Assembly (NCBI GenBank): GCA_016715245.1
Contig: JADKAS010000011.1
Coordinates: forward strand, 37,501 to 101,500
From: Saprospiraceae bacterium
Lineage (GTDB): Bacteria > Bacteroidota > Bacteroidia > Chitinophagales > Saprospiraceae
DNA: 64,000 nucleotides
Direction: 5' to 3'
Below, piece after piece: positions 18,312-28,585 of the stretch (position 1 is its first letter; each line of letters begins with the position of its first letter). The position numbers were made by a program, and so were the translations under genes. Below the pieces are notes generated by a model. It was not told the DNA's origin. It did not search any database and saw nothing but the letters and a program-made list of their open reading frames with translations.

Positions 18312-19925
18312 ATGTTGACCGCCCACAATATTTCCCTGCAATACGGAAAAAGAATCATTTTTGACGACGTAAATGTCACCTTCAAACAAGGCAATTGTTA
18401 CGGCATCATCGGTGCCAACGGCGCCGGAAAGTCCACCTTTATGAAGATATTGTCCGGAGACCTTGAACCCAATAAAGGGTCTGTTTCTCTGGAGACAGGA
18501 AAACGAATGGCCGTCCTGAAACAAAACCACCACGAATACGACAACGTCACGGTCCTCAATACTGTCCTTATGGGGCACACCACCCTGTGGAAAATCATGC
18601 AGGAAAAAGATGCTATATACATGAAGGAAGATTTTTCTGAAGCCGATGGTTTCAGGGCTTCCGAACTCGAAGAACAATTTGCCGAAATGGACGGCTGGAA
18701 TGCAGAATCATCAGCTGCCAATCTCTTGTCGGGCATAGGTATCAAAGAGGCCGATCACTACAAACTGGTATCCGAACTCGACGGCAATCAGAAGGTCAGG
18801 GTTTTACTCGCTCAGGCTTTATTTGGCGATCCCGACGTGCTTATACTCGACGAACCTACCAACGACCTCGACCTGCATACCATCCGGTGGCTGGAAGATT
18901 TTTTACTCGATTTTAAAAATACCGTTCTTGTGGTTTCCCACGACCGTCACTTCCTGGATACGGTGAGCACACACGTGGCCGATATCGATTTCGGAAAAAT
19001 CCAGCTATACACAGGTAACTATACTTTCTGGTATGAATCCAGCCAGCTCGCTTTGCGTCAGAAACAAAATGCCAATAAAAAAGCTGAAGAAAAAATAAAG
19101 GAAATGCAGACCTTTATCGACAGGTTTTCTGCCAATGCCTCCAAGTCGCGCCAGGCCACTTCCCGAAGGAAAATGCTTGAAAAAATCAATCTCGAAGACA
19201 TCAAACCTTCTTCCAGAAGATATCCCGGCATCATCTATAAAATGGCCAGAGAAGCCGGCAAAGAAATTCTTTCTGTCAGAGGACTCAACTACGCTTCCAA
19301 TGGCGAAACGCTGATCAAAGACCTGACCTTTACCATCAACCACAACGACAAAATCACTTTCATTTCCAGAAACAGTCTGGCGACCACGGCCCTGCATCAG
19401 ATACTTGCCGGAGATATTCAACCGGACAGCGGAACCATTGAATGGGGACAAACCATTACCCGGTCTTATCTCCCTAATGAAAACAGTAAATTTTTTATGC
19501 AGGAGCCTATGAATCTTATAGATTGGTTGCGTCAGTATTCCACAGAAAAAGACGAAGCCTACATCCGTGGTTTTCTCGGCAAAATGCTTTTTTCCGGAGA
19601 AGAAACCCTCAAGATGTCCAATGTTTTGTCCGGTGGAGAAAAGGTACGGTGTATGATCTCAAGGATGATGCTGACCGAGGCAAACCTGCTTATCCTCGAC
19701 GAACCCACCAACCACCTTGACCTGGAGACCATCACTACCCTCAATAACGCCCTTATCAATTTTTCCGGCAATGTACTGTTTACTTCGAGGGACCATACCT
19801 TTACCCAAACCATAGCCAACCGAGTCATTGAAATCGGCCCGAAAGGATTTCTGGACAAGCTCAAAACATTTGATGAATATATTGATGACGCTGAAGTGGA
19901 AGCACAAATTCAGCGTATATATTAA
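18312..19925 (+). CDS. ABC-F family ATPase (YbiT-like)
   Basis: 537 aa with two ATPase domains joined by a charged linker (about 240-310) and no membrane segment, the ABC-F layout; members act on ribosomes as translation factors or in antibiotic protection. Domain 1: GANGAGKST Walker A near residue 35, VLILDEPTNDLDLHTIRWLE Walker B, and the reduced signature LDGNQKVR. Domain 2: signature LSGGEKVR and LLILDEPTNHLDLE, but its Walker A is replaced by SRNSLATTA, lacking the Gly and Lys of the P-loop. HTIRWLE and LLAQALF point to the YbiT branch. It is visibly richer in G+C than its surroundings. Confidence 0.9.
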   Translation: MLTAHNISLQYGKRIIFDDVNVTFKQGNCYGIIGANGAGKSTFMKILSGDLEPNKGSVSLETGKRMAVLKQNHHEYDNVTVLNTVLMGHTTLWKIMQEKDAIYMKEDFSEADGFRASELEEQFAEMDGWNAESSAANLLSGIGIKEADHYKLVSELDGNQKVRVLLAQALFGDPDVLILDEPTNDLDLHTIRWLEDFLLDFKNTVLVVSHDRHFLDTVSTHVADIDFGKIQLYTGNYTFWYESSQLALRQKQNANKKAEEKIKEMQTFIDRFSANASKSRQATSRRKMLEKINLEDIKPSSRRYPGIIYKMAREAGKEILSVRGLNYASNGETLIKDLTFTINHNDKITFISRNSLATTALHQILAGDIQPDSGTIEWGQTITRSYLPNENSKFFMQEPMNLIDWLRQYSTEKDEAYIRGFLGKMLFSGEETLKMSNVLSGGEKVRCMISRMMLTEANLLILDEPTNHLDLETITTLNNALINFSGNVLFTSRDHTFTQTIANRVIEIGPKGFLDKLKTFDEYIDDAEVEAQIQRIY

Positions 19926-19955
19926 CAATAATTTTCTGTCGTAAAAAGCACCTCC

Positions 19956-19976
19956 ACTTTTTTTTATAAAAAAAGT
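19956..19976. terminator. Hairpin between convergent ABC-F and SLC13 genes
   Basis: ACTTTTTTTTATAAAAAAAGT pairs with itself around TA, giving a T/A-rich stem usable from either side. It lies 30 bp after the ABC-F stop and 109 bp from the end of the SLC13 gene. Confidence 0.4.
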
Positions 19977-20085
19977 CGGGATTTTATGTCACGTTTAGCT
20001 CATATCTGATGATCAGATTGTGTAAGATTCCATACATGTTACATTGATATAAAATGTATGTGGTTTATGGTTGAATACCCTTTTT

Positions 20086-21522
20086 CTATATAAAGAAATA
20101 CGATACCACCAACGTCCATAAAATGATGATGACCGGCCCTGTCAACCCTACAAAAATGCCACCAATTCTGAAATCGCGCTGTTCAATCATACCTGTACTG
20201 TAAGCAATGGCATTGGGTGGTGTTGATACAGGAAGCAACAGTGCACATGAAGCGCTCATTCCAATGATTACCGGCAAAACATAAGGATCAACACCCGTGG
20301 AAATACCAGTCAGTGAAATGGCCACCGGTATCAGGATAGTGGTAGCAGCAGTATTGCTCACAAAATTGGAAAGCGTTACCGCCCCAAGTCCGAACATCCC
20401 GATCAAAGCATAAAAATTGATGTGCAGGTCGCGGATTTGTGCGATAAAGTGTTCTGCTAGTCCCTGCTCCTGAATGGCCAGACCCAGAGCCAATCCACCT
20501 GCGACCAACATAAGTGTGTCCCAGGGTAAAGACCTTACATCATCGGCATCGATAATGCCCAGCATCGTCAGGGCGACGATAGGAATTCCTGAAACAGCTG
20601 ATACCGGAATACCCGTCCACTGGGACGTGAGCCAGAAAAAAAGAGTTGAGATCAGAACGAGAGCGACTATACGTTTTTTAATCTTTTCTTCGTCTTTGTG
20701 CTCATGCGATACATGTGCAGATGAATGCATAAAGTCCAGTGACAACACCTGATTTTTAATATGAAAAGTGGAAACCAAAACCCTCCAGAAAAGGTAATTG
20801 AGCAAGAACGCTACCGGCATACCGATGACCATCCACTCAAGAAAAGTGATTCTGATGCCTATGGTTTCCAGAGCGCCTACGGCAACGGCATTTGGTGCAG
20901 AACCGATGATGGTTCCCATACCTCCGATAGAAGCTGCTGCCGGAATACCAAGAGCCAAAGCCTTCGAAAACGGGTTATTCTTGCCCAATGTGGTGAATAA
21001 AGGCATGACGGTGGCTATCATCATGGCCGTTGTGGCCGTATTGCTCATCATGGTGGAAAGAAGTGCCGTAATCATCATCAGGCCCAACAGTACATTTTTG
21101 GCTTTATCACCGAATTTAGGCATGGCATAGGCGAGCAGTTGCTGATCCATTTTCGTCTTTTTCATTCCTTCTGCCAGAAAAAAACCACCCAGAAACAACC
21201 AGATGACACCATCTGACCATGTTTGTACGTATATACTCACATCCATATCCGGATTGCGACCCATCGTAAACACCAGAAAACCTATAATGAGAATACCAAC
21301 CGCAAAAGGAGGAATAGCCTCGGTAATCCAGAGGCCGATAGCCATAAACAATAAAAACAAAGTGTAATCCTGTGTTTGGGTAAAATCCTCTGCTCTCAGA
21401 TTGATGACCAATAATACCGAAACCAGGGCTGAGAGCAAAAAAAAGATGGTTTTATTTTGCCTTTCAACCTTCAGTTGAATTTTTGCAAATTGTTTAAAAG
21501 AATAATTTCTTGAATCCGACAT
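20086..21522 (-). CDS. DASS/SLC13-family sodium:anion (dicarboxylate or sulfate) symporter
   Basis: 478 aa, about 11-12 membrane segments. The two SNT motifs of the family are visible: MMSNTATTAMMIATVMPL and NFVSNTAATTILIPVAISL, plus SASCALLLPVSTPPNAIAYS near the C-terminus. These repeats bind Na+ and the carboxylate or anion. The N-terminus is cytoplasmic and basic. Substrate (C4-dicarboxylate, citrate or sulfate) cannot be set from sequence. It is transcribed alone. Confidence 0.92.
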   Translation of the reverse strand: MSDSRNYSFKQFAKIQLKVERQNKTIFFLLSALVSVLLVINLRAEDFTQTQDYTLFLLFMAIGLWITEAIPPFAVGILIIGFLVFTMGRNPDMDVSIYVQTWSDGVIWLFLGGFFLAEGMKKTKMDQQLLAYAMPKFGDKAKNVLLGLMMITALLSTMMSNTATTAMMIATVMPLFTTLGKNNPFSKALALGIPAAASIGGMGTIIGSAPNAVAVGALETIGIRITFLEWMVIGMPVAFLLNYLFWRVLVSTFHIKNQVLSLDFMHSSAHVSHEHKDEEKIKKRIVALVLISTLFFWLTSQWTGIPVSAVSGIPIVALTMLGIIDADDVRSLPWDTLMLVAGGLALGLAIQEQGLAEHFIAQIRDLHINFYALIGMFGLGAVTLSNFVSNTAATTILIPVAISLTGISTGVDPYVLPVIIGMSASCALLLPVSTPPNAIAYSTGMIEQRDFRIGGIFVGLTGPVIIILWTLVVSYFFI

Positions 21523-21644
21523 AATTTCCGATTGATTCTGCAGCGTTATAAAGACAGGGCAAAGATAAAAATTAAAAACTGAAATACATTAGTGTTGAAA
21601 AAGAAGCCTGTCTTTTAAAAAGAGGGTCAGTCAATAATGATGAC

Positions 21645-21736
21645 TTTAATGGAAAAAAAATGACAAAAACGGGGTTTTAGTGGAAAATAAATGACTATTT
21701 TTGTAAAAAATAATAATTTAGTGGAAAATAAAAGAC
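21645..21736. repeat. Three direct copies of a 20-bp motif (spacing 31 and 41 bp), upstream array
   Basis: Copies of TTTAGTGGAAAATAAATGAC begin at 21645, 21676 and 21717 (first and third diverged). The second includes a -7-like TATTTTTG at its end and the third contains the likely GTG start of the AbiEi-like gene. The same triplet with the same spacing recurs at 22939-23030. Confidence 0.8.
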
Positions 21737-21951
21737 AATGGGAACTTCCTGAATTGATTTTTCCTGACCAAAACAGCAGGTGGTTGTCGAATCTTTTGAA
21801 AAAAGGTGCCATAAGGAAATTGGGGCCTAAACTTTACACGTCTGATTTTACAGAAGAGGATAGTGCGATATTAAAAAGAAATATTTGGAAAATTACAGGT
21901 AGAATGTTTCCCATGTTGTTGCGGCCCTATAGTCAATATCTTCCCTTGTGA
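21721..21951 (+). pseudogene. N-terminal fragment of an AbiEi-like / winged-helix antitoxin-type protein
   Basis: 76 codons from a likely GTG at 21721 (an ATG 30 bp upstream lies inside the repeats). The pattern SRWLSNLLKKGAIRKLGPKL followed by YTSDFTEEDSAILKRNIWKI matches the N-terminal winged-helix region of AbiEi-type antitoxins and related regulators (K(L)xRKLxPxLYTxN...IxxRNxWxI). It stops after about 75 residues, where the family continues for 100-200 more. No convincing continuation was found in other frames up to 22112. So this is a truncated gene. Confidence 0.55.
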
Positions 21952-22112
21952 TGGTTGCAGGAGATATATTACCGTCACTGGACTGTGACATTCTGTTTGA
22001 TGCAAAAATTGTGGCCTTCTTTGTTTTGAATACAGAAAAAACAGGTGCAGAGGTTTAGATTTTGAAGAAAATAATGAAATAAATATAGTATAAAACTTTA
22101 AAAGCTGACAGA

Positions 22113-22847
22113 ATGAAAAATCTATTTCTTATATTTATAATGACCATTTGTGTTCATCAAATTAATGGACAAAGAGTAAAAAAACCAAAGATCAATTATT
22201 TTATGGGTGGTGATATAGGTTTTATGTTTGAAAAATATAATGGGTTTGATGACAAGATTTATGAAAAACTAAATCCTAAAAGGATATTAAAATCCGGGAA
22301 CAATTATCTGGGATTTTACCCGATTTCTTTTGGATTTTCAAAATTGAAAAATAAAAAGTTATCGGATTTGCAGGTAGAATGGGTTGATCTGAAAAGTAAT
22401 TTTACTTCACTCCAATATTCGCAAAATGTGGTAGATACTATATTAACACCAAGAACATCCCGATCCCTTTCTTTACATTATTTTTTTTCGTTGTATCAAA
22501 TTGGCGAAAAAAATATATTTTATGTGGGACCGTCTTTAGGTGCCGGGTATTTCAGACATCGTCTGGGAAATAACTATAGTACTTTATCTAACTTTATTAA
22601 CTCATTATCAACATCATGTGCTTGTATGCATTTAGGTATCAGGATGAATTATCAAATTGTTTTAAATAAATTTTGGAGATTAAACATTGCCTCCCGTTTG
22701 GTATTATTGGATGCTGGTTTCTACAGAGAAAGGAGATTGGACCCAAGCTTGCCACCAAAAGCACAAATAACTTCTGAAGGTTTTAGTGCTGAATTTTGGA
22801 GAAATCAATACCCCCTGACCGTCGGACTCAGTTACCGCATTAAATAA
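22113..22847 (+). CDS. Putative outer-membrane beta-barrel protein
   Basis: 244 aa. Signal peptide (NLFLIFIMTICVHQINGQ) and a mature part with alternating strands (YFMGGDIGFMF, FYVGPSLGAGYF, LNIASRLVLLDAG) ending in LTVGLSYRIK, the look of a small outer-membrane barrel. No named family. It lies inside the segment bracketed by the two matching repeat triplets. Preceded by 160 bp without a clear gene. Confidence 0.7.
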   Translation: MKNLFLIFIMTICVHQINGQRVKKPKINYFMGGDIGFMFEKYNGFDDKIYEKLNPKRILKSGNNYLGFYPISFGFSKLKNKKLSDLQVEWVDLKSNFTSLQYSQNVVDTILTPRTSRSLSLHYFFSLYQIGEKNIFYVGPSLGAGYFRHRLGNNYSTLSNFINSLSTSCACMHLGIRMNYQIVLNKFWRLNIASRLVLLDAGFYRERRLDPSLPPKAQITSEGFSAEFWRNQYPLTVGLSYRIK

Positions 22848-22938
22848 AATACCCTCAACCAAATATTATGTAAAATGAATCCCGTTTTTAGACCAGGAGG
22901 ATGTGGATAGAAAGGGCAAAAGTGGGAGGACATTTGAT

Positions 22939-23030
22939 TATAATAGAAAAAAAATGACAAAACCAGGGTTTTAGTGGAAAATAAATGACGTTTTGGGTCT
23001 TTTTTGAAGGTATAGTGGAAAAAAAGGGGC
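22939..23030. repeat. Downstream triplet of the 20-bp motif (same 31 and 41 bp spacing)
   Basis: Copies begin at 22939, 22970 and 23011; the middle one is identical to the middle copy at 21676 over 20 bp, and the surrounding sequence (AAAAAAATGACAAAA ... GGGTTTTAGTGG) also matches. The triplet sits directly before the vsr fragment and may serve as its promoter region. Confidence 0.8.
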
Positions 23031-23062
23031 AATTTTGTACTGTTTTACTTTAAACACCTTTT

Positions 23063-23212
23063 ATGGACGTCCACGATTCAGTCACCCGTTCTTACAACAT
23101 GTCTCAGATCAAGGGCAAGGACACCCAACCGGAAATGCTGGTCAGGAAGTTTTTGTTTGGGAATGGATTCGGGTACAGACTACATGATAAAAAACTGGCG
23201 GGAAAACCTTAA
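23063..23212 (+). pseudogene. vsr: Truncated very-short-patch repair endonuclease (Vsr)
   Basis: 49 codons, with SQIKGKDTQPEMLVRKFLF and YRLHDKKLAGKP then TAA. This is the N-terminal helical part of Vsr, up to the conserved LPGKPD, where the catalytic Asp would follow; the remaining 90 or so residues are absent. Vsr nicks T:G mismatches made by 5-methylcytosine deamination and normally accompanies a cytosine methyltransferase, none of which is visible. It borders the decayed restriction island. Confidence 0.85.
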
Positions 23213-23570
23213 TAAATTTAAAAAAATAGTAAAATATAGTAATAACCTTTCAATGGTTGAGAATGAATTATTCGAAATAAAATTTAAGGTAAAACCAATA
23301 AGTAAAACTAAAACCTATAAAGACAACCTATCCCATTTTATTATAAAATCAATATAAACAAAAATAAATTATCCAAAATTCTAAATCTATTGTTCAATTT
23401 TATTAACATTGTGCCAGTGTGATTCAAATCAAATACTATAAATGTTTTGATTAGGAACAATAATTTAGTTTTTTTTGATTTAAACCAAGTTATTAAAATT
23501 TTAAATGTTGATAACTTAAAGTAATATTAATGTTGTAAGCAAATATTTTGAAATATAATTGGATGTTACC
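23213..23570. other. AT-rich spacer without a recognised gene
   Basis: About 360 bp between the vsr fragment and the McrB-like gene. A 66-codon frame at 23157-23357 overlaps vsr and has no recognisable motif; I do not call it a gene. It could hold the promoter of the McrB-like gene. Confidence 0.5.
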
Positions 23571-25174
23571 ATGAGTTATTCTAACCAAATTAAACAATTT
23601 CTATTACAAGCTAAAACTGATGAGTTAAAAACAAAGCATTTTGAAAAAAATTATTCTGAGCTACTAGTTAAAGTCAGTTTTGGACAAGGAAGTACTGCCA
23701 ATATACCTTGGATCTCATTTTTAAAAGAGCCAAATACAACAAGTAAAGGTATTTATCCAGTTTATCTTTACTTTAAAAACATCGATTTGTTGATTTTAGC
23801 TTTTGGTGTAAGCGAAACCAATGCCCCAATATACAATTGGATTAATGTAGAAAAATATCCAACCATAAATTCATATTTTGATACTAATTTCAATAAAAAA
23901 CCAGAAAGGTATGGAAACTCACATGTTTACAAAACTTATGATGTACATGATTTGCCTTCAGATGAAATTTTGGAATCTGATTTACAAAACATTATTACAT
24001 TGTATAAATTACAATTCAGTGAAATGAAAATAGCTCAACCTAAAGAAAATGATAAAGAATTTGTTGCTTCAATATTAGAAAAAGATATCAAATTTTCTAG
24101 GTTACAGTATTCAAAGAAGCTGATTTTAAGATTCACAGCTTCTCTCTAACCAAACCGTTCGTCATTCTCACCGGTCTTTCCGGTTCAGGTAAAACCAAGC
24201 TTGCACAGTCATTTGTTCAGTGGATTTGTCAGGATGAAAGTCAATACTGCATTATTCCGGTAGGTGCCGACTGGACGAACCGGGAACCCTTGTTGGGATA
24301 CCCAAATGCACTTAAGCCGGAAGAATATGTAAAGCCCGATAGTGGAGTGCTTGACTTAATTATACAAGCTAGCAATCAGTCTGAAATTCCGCATTTTCTT
24401 ATTCTAGACGAAATGAATTTGAGCCATGTAGAACGCTATTTTGCCGATTTTCTGAGTGTAATGGAATCACAAAAAGAAATTCCATTGTATGCCGAAAGTT
24501 CTGTAGAGAATGGAGTTCCTTCAAAACTAAAAGTTCCTTCCAATTTTTTTATTATAGGAACGGTAAACATTGATGAAACGACCAATATGTTTAGCCCAAA
24601 GGTCCTGGACAGAGCCAATACGATTGAATTTCGGGTCACTGATAAAGAAATGGAAAGATTTTTAAACAATATTTCAGATATCCAAATGGACGTATTGACC
24701 GGAAAAGGTGCAGGGATGGCTAAAAGTTTTCTGGAAATGGCTGCGGATAAATCATTTGATTCTGAAGATACAACAGAAATCAACAAAATATTACTAAAGT
24801 TTTTTAATGAATTGAAAAAAACAGGAGCAGAATTTGGATATAGAAGTGCTTCTGAGATATTGAGATTGATAAAAAAGCTTACAGTATTGGACGTTCATAA
24901 AGAACTTTCGACTCAGGATAAAATCGATATTGCAATTATGCAAAAACTGTTGCCTAAGCTGCACGGTTCTCGCAGAAAGTTGTGTCCTGTCTTGGAAACA
25001 CTCGGTTCTTTTTGCGTGACAGAAAATTTGAATATTCTTAAAGATGTTTTCGTTAAAGATGATTTTGATTTTGAAAATCATCCTGATGTTCAATACCGCC
25101 TTTCATTGGAAAAAATTGCTCGTATGCACAAAGCAGCGATTGACAACGGATTTGCCAGTTTTGCTGAGGCATAA
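23571..25174 (+). pseudogene. mcrB: McrB-like GTPase/ATPase of a type IV restriction system, frameshifted
   Basis: Two frames form one protein of about 530 aa. Part 1 (23571-24149) is the MrcB/DUF3578 DNA-binding domain (VSFGQGSTANIPWISFL, GIYPVYLYF). The frame changes at about 24110-24130, and the AAA+ domain follows: KPFVILTGLSGSGKTKLAQS (Walker A), PHFLILDEMNLSHVERYFAD (Walker B and sensor region), and GTVNIDETTNMFSPKVLDRA. McrB proteins use nucleotide hydrolysis to drive an McrC-type nuclease on modified DNA. The next genes include a DUF2357 nuclease, its usual partner in this subtype. One extra or missing base breaks the gene. Confidence 0.85.
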
Positions 25175-25178
25175 ATAA

Positions 25179-26242
25179 ATGATTATGAGTAAGGTGTCTT
25201 TCAATATAAATCTTTATTCCCAAATAGCTGAATTACTTCAGGCTGCACGAAAAAACGTAGTTCGTGCTGTTAATCAAACTATGTTAATTACCTATTTTGA
25301 AATAGGGAAAGTGATAGTTAATGAAGAACAAAACGGCAAAGAAAGAGCGGCTTATGGAAAAGAAATCCAAGGATTTATCAAAGCACTCTCCAAAGAATTT
25401 GCAGAGGATACTCTGTGGATAACCTTGAAAATATGCGTAAATTTTATTTGACCTATAGAAATTCCGAGACTTTGTTACGGATTTCTGTCGTCAAATTTCC
25501 GAAACAGTGTCTCGGAAATTAAAACAAATACGGAAGAGTCTGTATCTCAGGTAATATATCTCACATGGTCACATTATTTAACTTTATTCGGCTTGATAAT
25601 GAGGATGAACGCAATTTTATGAAATAGAATCTTATAAAACAACTGGAGTGTAAGGGAATTACAAGACAACTTGACACCGCATTATACACGCGACTTATCT
25701 TGAGTAGAGATAAGGAAAAGTAAAAGAGCTTTCAGAAAAAGGGTTGATTATCGACCAACCAAAGGATGTTATTAAAGATCCTTATATATTAGAATTTCTT
25801 GTTACCTGAACATTCGTCATACTCAGAGAGTGAATTGGAAGAGCAAATTATAAGTAAGCTTGAACACTTTTTATTAGAATTAGGCAATGGCTTTACTTCG
25901 TAGGCCGCCAAGTTAGGTTTACATTTGATGAAGAACATTACAGGATAGATCTTGTATTTTACAACCGCCTGTTAAAGTGTTTTGTGCTTATTGATTTAAA
26001 AAATCGGTAAATTAAGACATCAAGATTTGGGACAAATGCAAATGTATGTGAACTACTATGATCGATTTGTGAAACTGGATGATGAAAATAAGACAATTGG
26101 AATCATTTTGTGTAAAGACAAAAAAGATACCATGGTAGAAATAACTTTGCCTAAAAACAATCAGCAGATTTTTGCAAGCAAATATGAACTAATACTGCCT
26201 AGCAAAGAACAGCTAAAAAAAGTGATAGAGACCCGTAAATAA
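25179..26242 (+). pseudogene. DUF1016 (YhcG-like) PD-(D/E)xK nuclease, multiply frameshifted
   Basis: The start (VSFNINLYSQIAELLQAARK, TMLITYFEIGKVIVNEEQNG) is the DUF1016 N-terminal domain. After 25420 the protein is scattered over frames: DNLENMRKFYLTYRNSE at about 25420-25470, YTRLILSRDKEK near 25690, and the nuclease part YRIDLVFYNRLLKCFVLIDL at about 25945-26003. The end is intact at 26027-26242 (GQMQMYVNYYDRFVKLDDEN, IGIILCKDK). At least four shifts are needed, so this is a dead gene. Such nucleases occur in defence islands beside type I and type IV systems. Its TAA overlaps the ATG of the next gene (TAATG). Confidence 0.85.
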
Positions 26243-28025
26243 TGAAGTCAGTTCCATCCATAACAATTAGCCTTGAATCGATCAAAGAAAATTTGCAACT
26301 CTATACGATCATCGAGGCTGATTCATTATACGATGCAGAAGATTCATTATTAAAACAATATAAGAAGCGCGGTATCAACTGGTGGAAGGGTGTATTTATG
26401 ATTATCAATTGAGTGATCCCTGATTTTATATTAGAGACATTGGAGAAAACATAGTACAGAAACATAAAAGAAGTCCCAATCTGGGCACTATTACCCCTAA
26501 TATTTTTGTAGGAACACTTTCGATTCCATTACTGGAAAAAGGCTCTTATCAGGAACGTTGCAAAATCGAATTAGAGGTTCAATCCATAAAATCAGGTTAC
26601 AGAGATGATTACCGTGATATGCTCGAATTTATTACTGAAAAATGTACTGATTTATTATTGCAGGTCAATTCACCCGTTTCACAACATTTTGAAACAGACT
26701 ATTCAAAAGATAGTCAATCCTTGTATCAAAGGTTTATATTCATAAAATCTATCATTGGATCAGATGAATTTCAAGAAGCAGTACACCGCATTGTTTCGGC
26801 TCCTGTGACAAAATGGTCTGAAACAGTGGAAGAAAAAGATATCAGAAACGCACGACGTTTTACTAATGCAAATATCAAAGAAATTTTAAAAGGTGGAAAA
26901 AGGACAACCGTTCCTCCATCTCACTATTTGAGAGGTTATGGTATTGAAACACTTCCGGAAAGGATTACATCCATTCGGAAAACAGATTCGGTTGATACAC
27001 CTGAAAACCGGTTTATAAAACATGCTTTGGAAAATTTTTTGAAATTCTGTTCAGATATCAACAAAAAAGCAAAAGAATTTAAACATACAAGACTTGAAAA
27101 TGAGTCAGAACTTTTAATTCGGGAACTCGAAAATCAATTGCACCACTCCGTTTTTAAGATATTTCCAGACCAACTACCTTAAATTTGAATAGTCCGGTTT
27201 GCAACAAAGAAAAGAAGGATATCGCGAAATTGAGAGTATGGCTTATGTTTGATCTTTGCAGCGAAACTCATTTGGAAGGGCGGAGATGATGTGTACAGCG
27301 GAGGTAAAAAAGATATTGCTACACTGTATGAATACTGGCTGTTTTTTAAATTACTTGAATTGTTGCAGTCTGTTTTTGAAATCGACCATGAAGATGTTAA
27401 AAATTTAATCGGGGAGACTGCTGACAAGCTAAATGTACAAATTAAACAAGGGAAACATACTGCTTTAAAGGGCATATTTAATTCCGGGACAAGAAAATTA
27501 AACATAAGGTTTAATTACAACCATTCTTTCAGTGGTAAAAAACCATATCCTCAATCAGGCAGTTGGACGACTACCTTAAGGCCTGATTATACACTTTCTG
27601 TATGGACATATGGAATAGGTGAAGCAAAAGCAGAAGAGGAGGAACTAATCGTTCACATTCATTTTGACGCAAAATATAAAGTAGCCAATTTTAATGATAA
27701 TTTTTACGAAGACAATGAAACTGACTTAAATCAGGAAGACTTAGAAAACAGAAAGGGTATTTATAAAAATGCAGATTTATTAAAAATGCATGCCTACAAA
27801 GATGCCATCAGAAGAACAGGTGGTGCTTATGTATTATATCCGGGTGGAAAGTCTGTAAGCCGAAAGGGTTTTCATGAAATTATTCCGGGCCTTGGTGCCT
27901 TTCCGGTAAAACCTTCAAAATCAAATGACGGAACAAGTGAACTAAAATCTTTTATTCTGGAAGTTGTTGAACATTTCCTGAACAGAACTTCTCAAAGAGA
28001 AAAAAATAGCTTTAAAAACCTATGA
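26242..28025 (+). pseudogene. DUF2357 + PD-(D/E)xK nuclease (McrC-like partner of McrB), frameshifted
   Basis: Starts at ATG 26242 (SVPSITISLESIKENLQLYT) and is broken several times before 26600. Two long intact pieces follow: 26619-27182 (DUF2357: SLYQRFIFIKSIIGSDEFQE, DTPENRFIKHALENFLKF) and 27249-28025 (YEYWLFFKLLELLQSVF, then the nuclease core HIHFDAKYKVANF with D-x-K and KMHAYKDAIRRTGGAYVLY). A shift separates them at about 27182-27250 (LNSPVLQQ is readable between). The family is the nuclease component of McrBC-type systems that lack a classical McrC. Confidence 0.85.
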
Positions 28026-28026
28026 T

Positions 28027-28546
28027 ATGCCAAATATCCACCTGATAAAAATAATGAACTCCGGGATGTTTGCCTGCCGGAAACTTATGGAACCAACAGA
28101 GACTTAATACCTGATGAAACCTCGTATTGGTAGGTTTTTACAAATCACAGGAACATTATGACTGGATCAAAAAGAAAAAAGTATAATTTCAGAACAGATA
28201 GAGGAGCAGGTTCAATAAGATTGATAATGAAGTAGTAACTGCAAGGTATTTATTATTGCACACACGTGATGATCAAACTTCAGGGAGTTATGGAAAATCA
28301 AAAGAGAGTCCAAAAATATGGTCGAAGCAGACAATGCAAGATAAAAATTATCCTAATACTGACCCTAAGGATTATTATATGATTATAGAAATTGAAGAAG
28401 TATCAGAACCAGAATTAAAAGGTTTGAGATGGGATTTCAAAAAATTAAAAAATTATAAATCTACATTTGCTTCTGCGTTACCATTCACCAGCAACCTCTC
28501 TGAACTTATGAAAAACAAAATCTGTAAAAATCAATTTTACAATTGA
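28027..28546 (+). pseudogene. Broken gene at the end of the restriction locus, family not recognised
   Basis: From ATG 28027 the frame changes at least three times within 230 bp; readable pieces are PNIHLIKIMNSGMFACRKL, VGFYKSQEHYDWIKK, YNFRTDRGAGSIRL and DNEVVTARYLLLHTRDD. The last 96 codons (28256-28546) are intact: SPKIWSKQTMQDKNYPNTDP, YYMIIEIEEVSEPELKGLRW. The order of pieces shows one original protein of about 170 aa. It directly follows the DUF2357 gene, so it probably belonged to the same defence operon. Confidence 0.6.
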
Positions 28547-28585
28547 TTATAATTGTAAAATAAATTTCAACAACACCACCCCACC

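Noticed and set aside
23157..23357. 66-codon plus-strand frame after the vsr fragment
   Set aside because: Overlaps vsr in another frame; Lys/Asn-rich composition is that of random AT-rich DNA.
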